Shown here one piece after another: positions 17,195-24,018 of a stretch of 24,018 nucleotides of DNA. Position 1 is the stretch's first letter; each line of letters begins with the position of its first letter. The DNA lies in the NCBI GenBank assembly GCA_964444795.1, contig CAYUIQ010000136.1:1-24018 (forward strand). Reading direction: 5' to 3'. The translations under genes and the position numbers were made by a program. The DNA is from JABMRP01 sp964444795. Its GTDB lineage: Bacteria > Planctomycetota > Planctomycetia > Pirellulales > Thermoguttaceae. The notes beneath the pieces were generated by a model. The model made no database searches. It saw nothing but the letters and a program-made list of their open reading frames with translations, and was not told the DNA's origin.

Positions 17195-20083
17195 CTATCG
17201 CAACCGGGATCGGGCGACTCCCTCGTATTCTCTCGTGCGGCGAAGGAAGAAGACGATAATCGCCACCAGCAGCGGCGGGATCGGCGGTACCACGACCGCC
17301 CACATCTTGTACCGGTCCTGGATCTGCTGCGTCTTCACGGCCAGTTCCGTTTCGATTTCTTCGTTTCGTTCGTCCAGCCGTTGCTTGCGCTGTTTTTCCT
17401 TGGTGTGCAGTTGTTGCTGGTGGATCATCTGGGAGGCCCCGAGTTCGACGCCCTTGAGCCACGAGTTGAGGTCCTCTCGGGCGTCCAGCTTATCGGCTTC
17501 CTTCTTGATCTGCTTGGTGTACGCCTCGATGTCCTTGTCGTATTCACTCTTGGCTTCCTTGCGGGCCACCTCGGCATCTTGTTTTGCCTCGTGGATGGCG
17601 TCGCGTATGCTGGCCAGGCCGCGATGCGCCCGCCGGCGCTTGCGGATCTCCAGGAGATCTTCCTCGGTGGCCAAGGCGTCGACCACGTTGAGTACATACG
17701 TGACGTTGTCGAAAGACGACTCCGTCAGCGTTGCCTTGCAGATCGGACACAACAGCCCGTTGCGAATCTGAAAGGAGAACGGGCACAACAGGTCGGCGTC
17801 GGCCGTGAGAATCGCCCGAACCTTGCTCGCGTCTTCATCGTCCGATTCGATCGACACGGCAACGGCGTACGGATCTTGGGTATCCTCCTCGGGCATCTTC
17901 ACCTCCTGCTGGCTTTCGGGGCGCATGCCGATGCGGTGTCCCGACCGCTCATCCCGAATCCAGTACTGCTCGTAGTCGATGGTTCCCGTCTGATCGCCGG
18001 CAAGGACCAGCGGCGTGACTTCCGTCTTCGCTCTGGAGGCCGCCTTAACGGTGCCGGGAAACCAGAGCACGATCTCCTGAAGCCCGGCGGTTGTCGGGTC
18101 GTCCTGGTTGAACGGTTCCGCGACCCCGCAATCTCCGTCGACGAAGATCCACTCCTTGGGTATGCGTCCCACCTGATTCAGCCGGGGATGCGGGTTGTAG
18201 TCTTGCCAGAGGACTTTGTCCTCGCCGAACTTGACCCCCAGGGCCTTCCAGAGAGGCCCGAGGTCACCCTTGCGGTCGAGCACCATCTGCTGCCGCATCA
18301 TCATGATTCGCTGCTGCATTTGCTGCCGCGCCTCGGGCGGCAGATTCGGGTTCATCGACTGCATCATCGCTTGCTGCTGCATTTGTGCCAGGCCTTCTTG
18401 GTCCTCCGGCCATGGCTCGGTGGTCGACAGCAATCCTCGGGTCATGCTGACGTAGGGATCCTCGAAGATGGCCGTCGGCTGCCCTGCTTCGACGGCGGCC
18501 ACGAGATTGTCGATCTGGCCCTGCCGCAAGGAGGAAGGCTGGATGGCCAGCAGCACGTCGAAGTACTCTTTCTCTTCCGTTTCTTCGGGCGCGTCGCCCT
18601 CCGCGTCGTCGGTCTTCTTCTCTTCTTTCTCGGCGTCCTTCTCCTTGTCGTCGGAACGGACGGGGATGGGCATGCCGGGGTCGACGGTGACGACCTCATA
18701 CTGCTGCTTCAGTTCCTCGATCAGCAGCGACACGGATTCCAGCGGATCTTCGGCGGTACGCGTCCGGCTCCGGGGATCAAAGATCCGCGGGGCAATGACG
18801 CCGAGACGTTTCCGCTGGGGACGGTCCACCGAGAGGATCGAGCGGATCAACTCGTACTCGATGGCGGTTCCCCGGTCGATAAACGGCACGATCGACTGCT
18901 TCAACCCGGAAGTGAACGCCAGGCCCATGAAGATCGTCGGCGATTCGGTCCCTTCACCCCCTTCTCCGGTCACGGTTCGGCCGGTGATGGCGAAGCGTCG
19001 CTTGGCGCCTTCGGCTTCGTTGCTGTGCGGCTTGGTGTCGTGGATTTGTACGCGGATTTTGCCGCGTCCCCGCGCTCGGAACTCCTCGAGCATGGCCTTG
19101 AGGTTCAGTCGCGTCTGCACGTACTGTTCGGGTACTTCTTCGCTGATGTAGGCATCGATCACCACGGGGTGTTCCAGGGTAAGGGAATCGATCAACTGGC
19201 GGGTTTTGGGCGAAAGCGAACTGAGCCGTTCGCTGGTGACGTCCAGTCGGGTCCAGCGAAACTGCCCGAAGAAGAACACAATCCCCGCGCCGATCAGTAC
19301 CAGGGCGATGCTCCGGCCGAGGAAATGAAAAGCCATCGTCTGGGACGATCGACCGCGAACCCAATGGCGCCGCCCGATCAGCACCATGCAGATATAAAGC
19401 ATCACCACGACGACGGCCAGAAAGTATGTAACGCCGGCCAGACTGACAACGCCGCGGCCGAATTCGGCGAAGCGGTCGTTGATCCCCCATTGCCCAAGCG
19501 CGGACCCCCAACCCAAGCCGAGCTTCAATTCGGCGAGAAAGGCCAGGCCGACCAGGGGCGCGTTGAAGAGGGCTCCGAGAATGAAGGCGACGGTGAGGTT
19601 GCTCGTCAGGAACGACGCCACCATACCGACGGCCAGCATGGATACACCCATCAACCAGTAGCCGAAGTAGGTGCCCATGAAAAGCCCGACGTCGGGATGG
19701 CCCAGGGTGCGTAGGACGATGTAGTTGGAGACCAGTGAGAAGGCCAGCGAGGCGCTGTAGATGGCTACCGCGGCAAGGTATTTACCCAGCACCACTTCCA
19801 GGTCACCGGCCGGAATGGTCAGCAGCAGTTCATCCGTGCCTTGCCGGCGTTCCTCGGACCAGATACCCATCGTGATCGAGGGGATAAACACCAGCATGAT
19901 CCAGGGGAGCCAGCGATTGAGCTGGTCGAGGTTTGCCAGGTTGGCCGTGAAGAACTCGTCGGGCCAGAACGCGGCCGACGAACTCATCAGCACAAACACG
20001 CAGATAAACACGTAGCCGGTGGGCGTGGAGAAATAGGCGACGAAGTTTCGTTTGAAAATTGCCCAGAGAACGTTCGTATTCAT
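17195..20083 (-). CDS. GldF-GldG fusion: ABC-2 permease joined to an auxiliary extracytoplasmic domain
   Basis: Encodes 962 residues. Residues 1-240 are an ABC-2 permease of the GldF type, with about six membrane helices and the conserved EERRQGTDELLLTIPAG (78-94). A further helix (about 256-274) leads to the GldG-type domain beginning RWTRLDVTSERLSSLSP (276-292). A final helix (about 920-940) precedes a short cytoplasmic tail. In Bacteroidetes GldF and GldG are separate and, with GldA, support gliding; here they are one chain. Unusual parts: a Glu/Lys-rich segment (about 470-490), a Met/Gln-rich stretch (567-600), Cys767/779/782 with CPIC, and a long charged coiled coil (about 795-915). Start: ATG at 20083, 23 bases after the ATPase gene; the ribosome site is weak. 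The transported substrate is unknown. Confidence 0.9.
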   Translation of the reverse strand: MNTNVLWAIFKRNFVAYFSTPTGYVFICVFVLMSSSAAFWPDEFFTANLANLDQLNRWLPWIMLVFIPSITMGIWSEERRQGTDELLLTIPAGDLEVVLGKYLAAVAIYSASLAFSLVSNYIVLRTLGHPDVGLFMGTYFGYWLMGVSMLAVGMVASFLTSNLTVAFILGALFNAPLVGLAFLAELKLGLGWGSALGQWGINDRFAEFGRGVVSLAGVTYFLAVVVVMLYICMVLIGRRHWVRGRSSQTMAFHFLGRSIALVLIGAGIVFFFGQFRWTRLDVTSERLSSLSPKTRQLIDSLTLEHPVVIDAYISEEVPEQYVQTRLNLKAMLEEFRARGRGKIRVQIHDTKPHSNEAEGAKRRFAITGRTVTGEGGEGTESPTIFMGLAFTSGLKQSIVPFIDRGTAIEYELIRSILSVDRPQRKRLGVIAPRIFDPRSRTRTAEDPLESVSLLIEELKQQYEVVTVDPGMPIPVRSDDKEKDAEKEEKKTDDAEGDAPEETEEKEYFDVLLAIQPSSLRQGQIDNLVAAVEAGQPTAIFEDPYVSMTRGLLSTTEPWPEDQEGLAQMQQQAMMQSMNPNLPPEARQQMQQRIMMMRQQMVLDRKGDLGPLWKALGVKFGEDKVLWQDYNPHPRLNQVGRIPKEWIFVDGDCGVAEPFNQDDPTTAGLQEIVLWFPGTVKAASRAKTEVTPLVLAGDQTGTIDYEQYWIRDERSGHRIGMRPESQQEVKMPEEDTQDPYAVAVSIESDDEDASKVRAILTADADLLCPFSFQIRNGLLCPICKATLTESSFDNVTYVLNVVDALATEEDLLEIRKRRRAHRGLASIRDAIHEAKQDAEVARKEAKSEYDKDIEAYTKQIKKEADKLDAREDLNSWLKGVELGASQMIHQQQLHTKEKQRKQRLDERNEEIETELAVKTQQIQDRYKMWAVVVPPIPPLLVAIIVFFLRRTREYEGVARSRLR

Positions 20084-20106
20084 GGTTTTTTGACGAAGTC
20101 CTTCGG

Positions 20107-20859
20107 TTATGTGGGGGCACCGGTCAACTGGCGGAAATACTCGTCCAACGATTTGCCGTCACCGACGATCTTGGCGATCGGACCGTCGAAGACAAGTTGT
20201 CCTTCGTTGATGAACAGGACACGGCTGGCCATCGCTTCCACTTCTTGGAGGATGTGCGTGGAGAGCAGGATGGTCTTCTTCCGCCCCAACTTGCGAATGG
20301 TTTCCCGCACTTCGTGGATCTGGTTGGGGTCCAAGCCGGCGGTCGGCTCGTCGAGGATCAAGACGTCGGGTTCGTGCAAGAGGACCTGGGCCATGCCCAC
20401 CCGCTGACGATAGCCGCGCGACAGTTTGCCGATCGGTTTTCCCAGCACGCCGGCCAGATCGCACATCTCAATCACGTCGCCGATTCGCTGGTTCTTGCGC
20501 TCGGCGGAGAGGCCGCGGGCGTCGGCGAAGAACTCCAGCAATCCGCGGGGCGTCATGTCCAAGTAAAGGGGCCCGTTTTCGGGCAGATATCCCAACCGGG
20601 CCGAACCGGCCAGGCGGTCGGTACCCATGTGATATCCGGCGATTCGGGCGGTTCCGGCTGAAGGGGCCAAGTAGCCGGTCAGCAATTTCATCGTGGTGCT
20701 CTTGCCGGCCCCGTTGGGGCCCAAGAAGGCAACCACTTCCCCTTTGGCAATCGAGAAGGTCACGTCCTTGATCGCGGCAAACTCACCGTAGTACTTTGAA
20801 AGACCCTCGGCCTCGATCATGGCCGGGGCCGGCTCTTTGGGGGCGTTCTTGGCCGTCAT
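20107..20859 (-). CDS. ABC transporter ATP-binding protein, GldA-like
   Basis: Encodes 250 residues from ATG 20859. It hydrolyses ATP to power the permease encoded next. Walker A GPNGAGKST is at 47-55, the signature LSRGYRQR at 146-153, Walker B VLILDEPTAGLD at 166-177, and the switch histidine lies in STHILQE. The signature reads LSRGYRQR rather than LSGGQ, as is common in the GldA/NatA group. A 13-residue Lys/Pro/Ala extension precedes the fold; ATG 20820 is a shorter alternative but has no ribosome site, whereas GGGAG lies about 12 bases before 20859. The frame upstream to 21111 lacks homology. It is the first gene of the ATPase, GldF-GldG, DUF4340 operon. Confidence 0.93.
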   Translation of the reverse strand: MTAKNAPKEPAPAMIEAEGLSKYYGEFAAIKDVTFSIAKGEVVAFLGPNGAGKSTTMKLLTGYLAPSAGTARIAGYHMGTDRLAGSARLGYLPENGPLYLDMTPRGLLEFFADARGLSAERKNQRIGDVIEMCDLAGVLGKPIGKLSRGYRQRVGMAQVLLHEPDVLILDEPTAGLDPNQIHEVRETIRKLGRKKTILLSTHILQEVEAMASRVLFINEGQLVFDGPIAKIVGDGKSLDEYFRQLTGAPT

Positions 20860-21027
20860 GTGTTCGTGTGGCTCCCTGTTTACGAGAGTCGCGGGAGACC
20901 GCCGACCGTACGCGTTACGGTTGCGGTCGCGGTTGCCATATCCTGGAGCATCACCGAAAGGTGGTCTCGGCGACGGCGGGGAGGCGGGGCCGGTCTCCAC
21001 GGGGAATTCGACCGAATCGAATGCCGC

Positions 21028-21055
21028 ATTATAATGGCTGGGCGTCAGAACGCAA
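21028..21055 (-). promoter_or_regulatory. Candidate promoter of the Gld-type operon
   Basis: The minus strand has a perfect TATAAT (21033-21028) with TTGCGT (21055-21050, 3 of 6) 16 bases upstream. The -10 box lies in a palindromic ATTATAAT. The implied leader is about 160 bases. The 299-bp gap from the previous gene supports a separate promoter here. Confidence 0.42.
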
Positions 21056-21158
21056 GACCCCGTGAGATGGCCCGCCCTGACTGGGGGCGCCTTGCCCTGC
21101 AATCGAACCAAAGGTTCGGCCGTGACGGAGGCGTGTCTGCCCCGCGCGAGCCGCCGAA

Positions 21159-21584
21159 TCAGGCGTCGGCAGCCTTTTGGGGATCATTCCCGATCAGCTT
21201 CTGCGACAAGGCGCGGATCTCGGCCGCTTGCGCCCGGAAGGGGCCGGACAGCCGATCCGGGGCCAGCCATTGCGGCTCAAGAAAAACCTGAGCCGGATGA
21301 CGCAGCCCGTGATGTTTGGCGATCTGGCGAAGCAGTCCCCGCGAGCCGCGGGCCAGCCCGTGAACCGCGCAAAGGCCGGTGAAAAGCGTGGCTTGGCTAT
21401 TGTAGCGGCGGCGATGGGCCATACGGGTCAAGAGCCAGCAGGCGGCGGCCCCGATGGCGATGACCGCCGAGGCGATTCCGAGCCACACGGCCATTTGCCC
21501 CGCACCGGCGCCCGGTTCGCGAGCCGATGGAGCGGCCAGGAGAGAGATCGTGTTGGTGAAAGATCCGGTTGACAGGTTGATCAT
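21159..21584 (-). CDS. Small single-pass membrane protein of unknown function
   Basis: Encodes 141 residues. One membrane helix (about 31-53) is followed by MAHRRR, so the C-terminal 85 residues should be cytoplasmic. That part contains LFTGLCAVHGLARGSRGLLRQ-type helical sequence and HPAQVFLEP, and looks like a small folded domain. I do not recognise the family. The ATG at 21584 overlaps the stop of the HEAT-repeat gene as ATGA, and a strong AGGAGGT (21597-21591) sits six bases upstream. The pair is therefore translationally coupled and likely functions together, perhaps with this protein holding a HEAT-repeat partner at the membrane (inference only). Confidence 0.82.
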   Translation of the reverse strand: MINLSTGSFTNTISLLAAPSAREPGAGAGQMAVWLGIASAVIAIGAAACWLLTRMAHRRRYNSQATLFTGLCAVHGLARGSRGLLRQIAKHHGLRHPAQVFLEPQWLAPDRLSGPFRAQAAEIRALSQKLIGNDPQKAADA

Positions 21585-23200
21585 GGGGAGACCTCCTCGG
21601 GGGCTTCTTCCTCTTCGGCCGCTTGGATCAACAGCGACTGACTGATTCGATCGAGGCTCCGTTCGGCCGCCTCTTGTACGATAACACTGCGATCCAGCAG
21701 GGCATCGCGGAGCACGTCCCAACTGGTGGGGCTGGCGATGCTGGCCATGGCATTGGCCGCCGCGACCCGTACCATGTGATCCTCGTCGGAAATCAGTTGG
21801 ATGATCGCTTGTTCAAGATTTTCAACCAGGCCCATCGCATCGACCACTTCCACCGCCCGGCGCCTGCGCACCGGAGACATGCATTCCAGTTCGGAGGCCA
21901 ACTCGGCCTCGGTCGTGGAATCGACTTTTCGCACGAGATGGCCGGTGGTCGGGCGCAACTCCTCGTCCAGCGAGTCGAAATTGAGCATGAACTGGCGGAG
22001 CGTGAACTCGGGCAGCGCTTGACTCAGCGCCTCACGAACAGCGGGGTGGGAATGTCCCACCATGCGAATGAGCAGGAGCATGGCTCCGGGGATCTTTCGC
22101 GGCCGCAACTGCGGGATCAAATGGGCACGCACCTCCGGATCGTCGTCGTTGAGTCCCCGGACGGTCAACATGGTCGCCTCCTTGCCTTCGAACTTCTGCA
22201 AGGCTTGGGCCACCGCCCGGCGTCCTTCCGGCTTGCCGTGCTGTAGGAAATGGTCGAACACGCCCAGCACCTGGGATTTCGGCAGAGAGGTCGCCGCCAG
22301 CAGGGTGACCGCCTTGGCTTGTTCCGGTCCGTCCAATTCGTCCAGCACGGGACAGTCGGGCGTGGCCCAGGCGATCGACTTGATCTCCGACAACGTCTTG
22401 GCGACGCCCCTGGACGGTCGGTTTCCCGTGGCTCGCACCAAATGCCGGACAAATCTCAAGTCGCTCCGGCCGGCAAGCGTTTGGATCACCGCCAATGGTG
22501 GAGTGGCGTCGTCCAGATAGGCCAGCAACAGACGCATCACGCCTCCTTGCAGACTCTCGGCAAGCAGTTCCATCATCGGTTGGTGGGCGGGATCGTCGCG
22601 ACGCTGAAGAATCTGCCGCAAGGTCGCGTTCTGCCGCTTGGCAACCAACAGAAACGCCTCGATCACTTCGCCGTGTTGGTGCTTGCTGAAACGCCGGGTC
22701 GACTGCTCCAACGAGTCGGTTAGACGCCGGCGTATGACACCGAGTTCCTTCTTCTTCCGCTTCTCCTCGCCGCTCAGTTCTTCGTAGAACAACCGGGCCA
22801 GACTCAGAAGTGTCGCGGCCGAGGCGGACGCCGCCGGATTGCCGTCGTCCTCCATAATGCCGATCAGATCGCCGGCCACATCGTACAGCCCATATTCGTG
22901 AATCGCCGCGCACGCGGCGGTAAACGTCCGCGGATCGCCGCTGGCAATGGCCGCCTTGGCACCACGGAGCAACCGGTCGGGACGCTTGCGAATGACGGTC
23001 TTGGCCGCGTCGTCGAACTTCCCCAATCGTCGGAAGATCTCCGCGTGACCCTCCGGATCGCGACGCTCCAACAACGCGCAGAGCATCCGCTCTCGGGTCG
23101 ACGCGTCCGGACTATCCAGCCCCGCCACCAGTAGATCGATGGCTGCCCGATTCTCGGTACGCGCGAGATATTGAAATGACGTCTCAAGACCGGTAGGCAT
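21581..23200 (-). CDS. HEAT-repeat protein
   Basis: Encodes 539 residues with no signal peptide or membrane helix, so it is probably cytoplasmic. It is almost wholly alpha-helical with repeated helix pairs. Clear HEAT-like units are seen near residues 20-50 (LDSPDASTRERMLCALLERRD), about 360-390 (DDDPEVRAHLIPQL), about 400-420 (HPAVREALSQAL) and 480-535 (DEDHMVRVAAANAMASI, DRSVIVQEAAERSLDRI). Such alpha-solenoids bind other proteins; no catalytic motif is visible. The last residues are Glu-rich (AAEEEEAPEEV). Start: ATG at 23200 with a weak purine stretch upstream. Its stop overlaps the start of the small membrane protein gene. No known pathway is indicated. Confidence 0.85.
   Translation of the reverse strand: MPTGLETSFQYLARTENRAAIDLLVAGLDSPDASTRERMLCALLERRDPEGHAEIFRRLGKFDDAAKTVIRKRPDRLLRGAKAAIASGDPRTFTAACAAIHEYGLYDVAGDLIGIMEDDGNPAASASAATLLSLARLFYEELSGEEKRKKKELGVIRRRLTDSLEQSTRRFSKHQHGEVIEAFLLVAKRQNATLRQILQRRDDPAHQPMMELLAESLQGGVMRLLLAYLDDATPPLAVIQTLAGRSDLRFVRHLVRATGNRPSRGVAKTLSEIKSIAWATPDCPVLDELDGPEQAKAVTLLAATSLPKSQVLGVFDHFLQHGKPEGRRAVAQALQKFEGKEATMLTVRGLNDDDPEVRAHLIPQLRPRKIPGAMLLLIRMVGHSHPAVREALSQALPEFTLRQFMLNFDSLDEELRPTTGHLVRKVDSTTEAELASELECMSPVRRRRAVEVVDAMGLVENLEQAIIQLISDEDHMVRVAAANAMASIASPTSWDVLRDALLDRSVIVQEAAERSLDRISQSLLIQAAEEEEAPEEVSP
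21591..21597 (-). promoter_or_regulatory. Strong ribosome binding site inside the HEAT-repeat gene
   Basis: AGGAGGT lies within the last codons of the HEAT-repeat gene, six bases before ATG 21584. It decides the start of the small membrane protein and supports coupled translation. Confidence 0.75.
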
Positions 23201-23502
23201 TGCTGATCTCTTTCATCTCGACTTGTGCTGTTTACCGAACTCCGTCCCGACGACCGGCCTCTGGGCAGGACGGCCAAGCTAACACTGCCAAAACCGCCAG
23301 GACGACGATCCCGTACACTGGGGAGAATCTGGCAAGAAAGTCTACGTTATCCCCCGGCCGGAAGCTGGATGCCGACCAAAATCCCCTTATTGGAGGGATG
23401 CGTTTGGCCAGATCATTGGCGCTCTGCCTTCAATCGGAACCTCTTTTTGGGGGATCGCTATGACGCTGAGGATTGGTGAGAGTAGCCGACGCGGAAAAAA
23501 CG

Positions 23503-23551
23503 GCGGCCACTTGTCGCCAATAGTTCCTTGTGCCGTTGATGAAGTGGCCGC
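23503..23551. repeat. 10-bp inverted repeat in the gene-poor stretch
   Basis: GCGGCCACTT (23503-23512) and AAGTGGCCGC (23542-23551) are perfect reverse complements around a 29-base centre. The stem is GC-rich and could fold in RNA. No T-run follows on either strand, so an intrinsic terminator is unlikely. Confidence 0.55.
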
Positions 23552-23711
23552 AAGGGCGCAACTCTCGATATGACAGCAACTTACAGTCACGGGTGCCATT
23601 CAAGGTGCGTTGGAAACATCGCTGAGTCGTCAGGAATATGTCCAAATTCTGGCCAGCGTGGCTTAATCTATGTGAGAATGCCCTTTGTCAACCGGCCATC
23701 GTAAGACGAGA

Positions 23712-23715
23712 GAGG
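23712..23715 (+). promoter_or_regulatory. Ribosome binding site for the sigma factor GTG start
   Basis: GAGG lies six bases before GTG at 23722. No ATG is available before the conserved region, so this supports the GTG. Confidence 0.5.
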
Positions 23716-23721
23716 TTGCCC

Positions 23722-24018
23722 GTGGATTCCGCAGGTCGTCAACCTTCTGCAGAGGATCGCAAGACGGTCGATTTCCTTCGACTGCTATCGCGGCACGAAC
23801 GTCGCGTGAAGGCGTACGTTCTCGCCTTGGTTCCCAATTGGGCGGACGCCGACGATCTCTATCAGGAAACGAACGTGCGTCGGTGGGAGCAGTTTGCGGA
23901 CTACGATCCCGAAAAGGACTTTGGCGCCTGGGCGTGTACGATCGCCTACTACATGCTCCTTGCATACCGGAAGAAATCGAGCCGCGAAAAGGCGCGTATC
24001 AGCCAGGCCTTCGTGGAT
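23722..24018 (+). CDS. ECF-type RNA polymerase sigma factor (partial, runs off the window)
   Basis: The first 99 residues are present, in frame to the window end with no stop. After a short polar start, residues about 17-90 match sigma region 2: FLRLLSRHERRVKAYVLALV, then NWADADDLYQET, VRRWEQF and FGAWACTIAYYMLLAYRKK. The NWADADDL-QET and FGAWA wording is typical of the Rhodopirellula/Verrucomicrobium ECF group (TIGR02989, known to me from the family description). Region 4 lies beyond the window. It would direct RNA polymerase to its own promoter set, often under an anti-sigma partner encoded downstream, which cannot be seen here. Start: GTG at 23722 with GAGG upstream. Family call firm, regulon unknown. 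Confidence 0.88.
   Translation, partial: MDSAGRQPSAEDRKTVDFLRLLSRHERRVKAYVLALVPNWADADDLYQETNVRRWEQFADYDPEKDFGAWACTIAYYMLLAYRKKSSREKARISQAFVD

Larger units (their letters stand above)
23201..23721. other. Gene-poor stretch of lower GC (521 bp)
   Basis: This lies between the HEAT-repeat gene (-) and the sigma factor gene (+). From about 23340 the base composition falls to roughly half GC, well below the flanking genes. Open frames of 60-87 codons occur on both strands but overlap each other, lack good ribosome sites and resemble nothing I know. A 10-bp inverted repeat is listed separately. I see no convincing promoter, tRNA or terminator. Confidence 0.5.

Noticed and set aside
17078..19714. 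Open frame of 878 codons opposite the GldF-GldG gene
   Set aside because: Same codon-aligned antisense effect; the minus-strand gene has clear domains and operon context.
21104..21118. Hairpin CGAACC-AAA-GGTTCG after the small membrane protein gene
   Set aside because: A six-pair stem with no T-run on the minus strand is not enough for a terminator call.
23387..23645. Two short overlapping minus-strand open frames of about 70 codons
   Set aside because: They overlap in different frames, lack ribosome sites and match nothing I know. They could be remnants but cannot be supported as genes.

Overview
The window looks like chromosomal DNA of a planctomycete (Pirellulales-like), although no marker gene proves this. 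The evidence is a GC-rich sequence, a PQQ-type beta-propeller protein with the N-terminal RFRGPNG motif common in that phylum, a very long SecA (1241 residues), a GldF-GldG fusion next to a DUF4340 protein, a UDPGP-type-1 (eukaryote-like) sugar uridylyltransferase, and the start of an ECF sigma factor of the Rhodopirellula/Verrucomicrobium type. WaaA (Kdo transferase) points to a Gram-negative envelope with Kdo-containing lipid A.

Layout. 63-1325 (-) is a secreted PQQ-like beta-propeller, divergent from 1723-3780 (+), a Prc/Tsp tail-specific protease. Convergent with the protease is a minus-strand block, read right to left: secA (11205-7480), waaA (7438-6086), metK (5957-4773, with its own near-consensus promoter) and a four-helix membrane protein of unknown function (4731-3787). 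A 320-bp divergent spacer with an AT-rich inverted repeat separates secA from a three-gene plus-strand operon: PhnP-like metallo-beta-lactamase hydrolase (11526-12329), UDPGP-family uridylyltransferase (12368-13765) and mannose-1-phosphate guanylyltransferase (13794-14876). A 13-bp inverted repeat closes that operon.

The next minus-strand operon, read right to left, is an ABC ATPase (20859-20107), a GldF-GldG fusion (20083-17195) and a DUF4340 membrane-anchored protein (17078-14955). This is a complete Gld-type ABC export module. Upstream of it lies a translationally coupled pair (ATGA overlap): a HEAT-repeat protein (23200-21581) and a small single-pass membrane protein (21584-21159). A gene-poor, lower-GC stretch (23201-23721) precedes an ECF sigma factor that runs off the right end.

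How they fit together. Most genes serve the cell envelope: protein export (SecA), periplasmic proteolysis (Prc), LPS core synthesis (WaaA), nucleotide-sugar supply (UDPGP enzyme, GDP-mannose enzyme) and the Gld-like ABC module. MetK is housekeeping. I see no mobile element, CRISPR array, tRNA or rRNA. I found no clearly new defence or mobile system. The least explained parts are the HEAT/membrane-protein pair, the planctomycete Gld module with its unusual insertions, the SecA insertions, and several intergenic inverted or tandem repeats.
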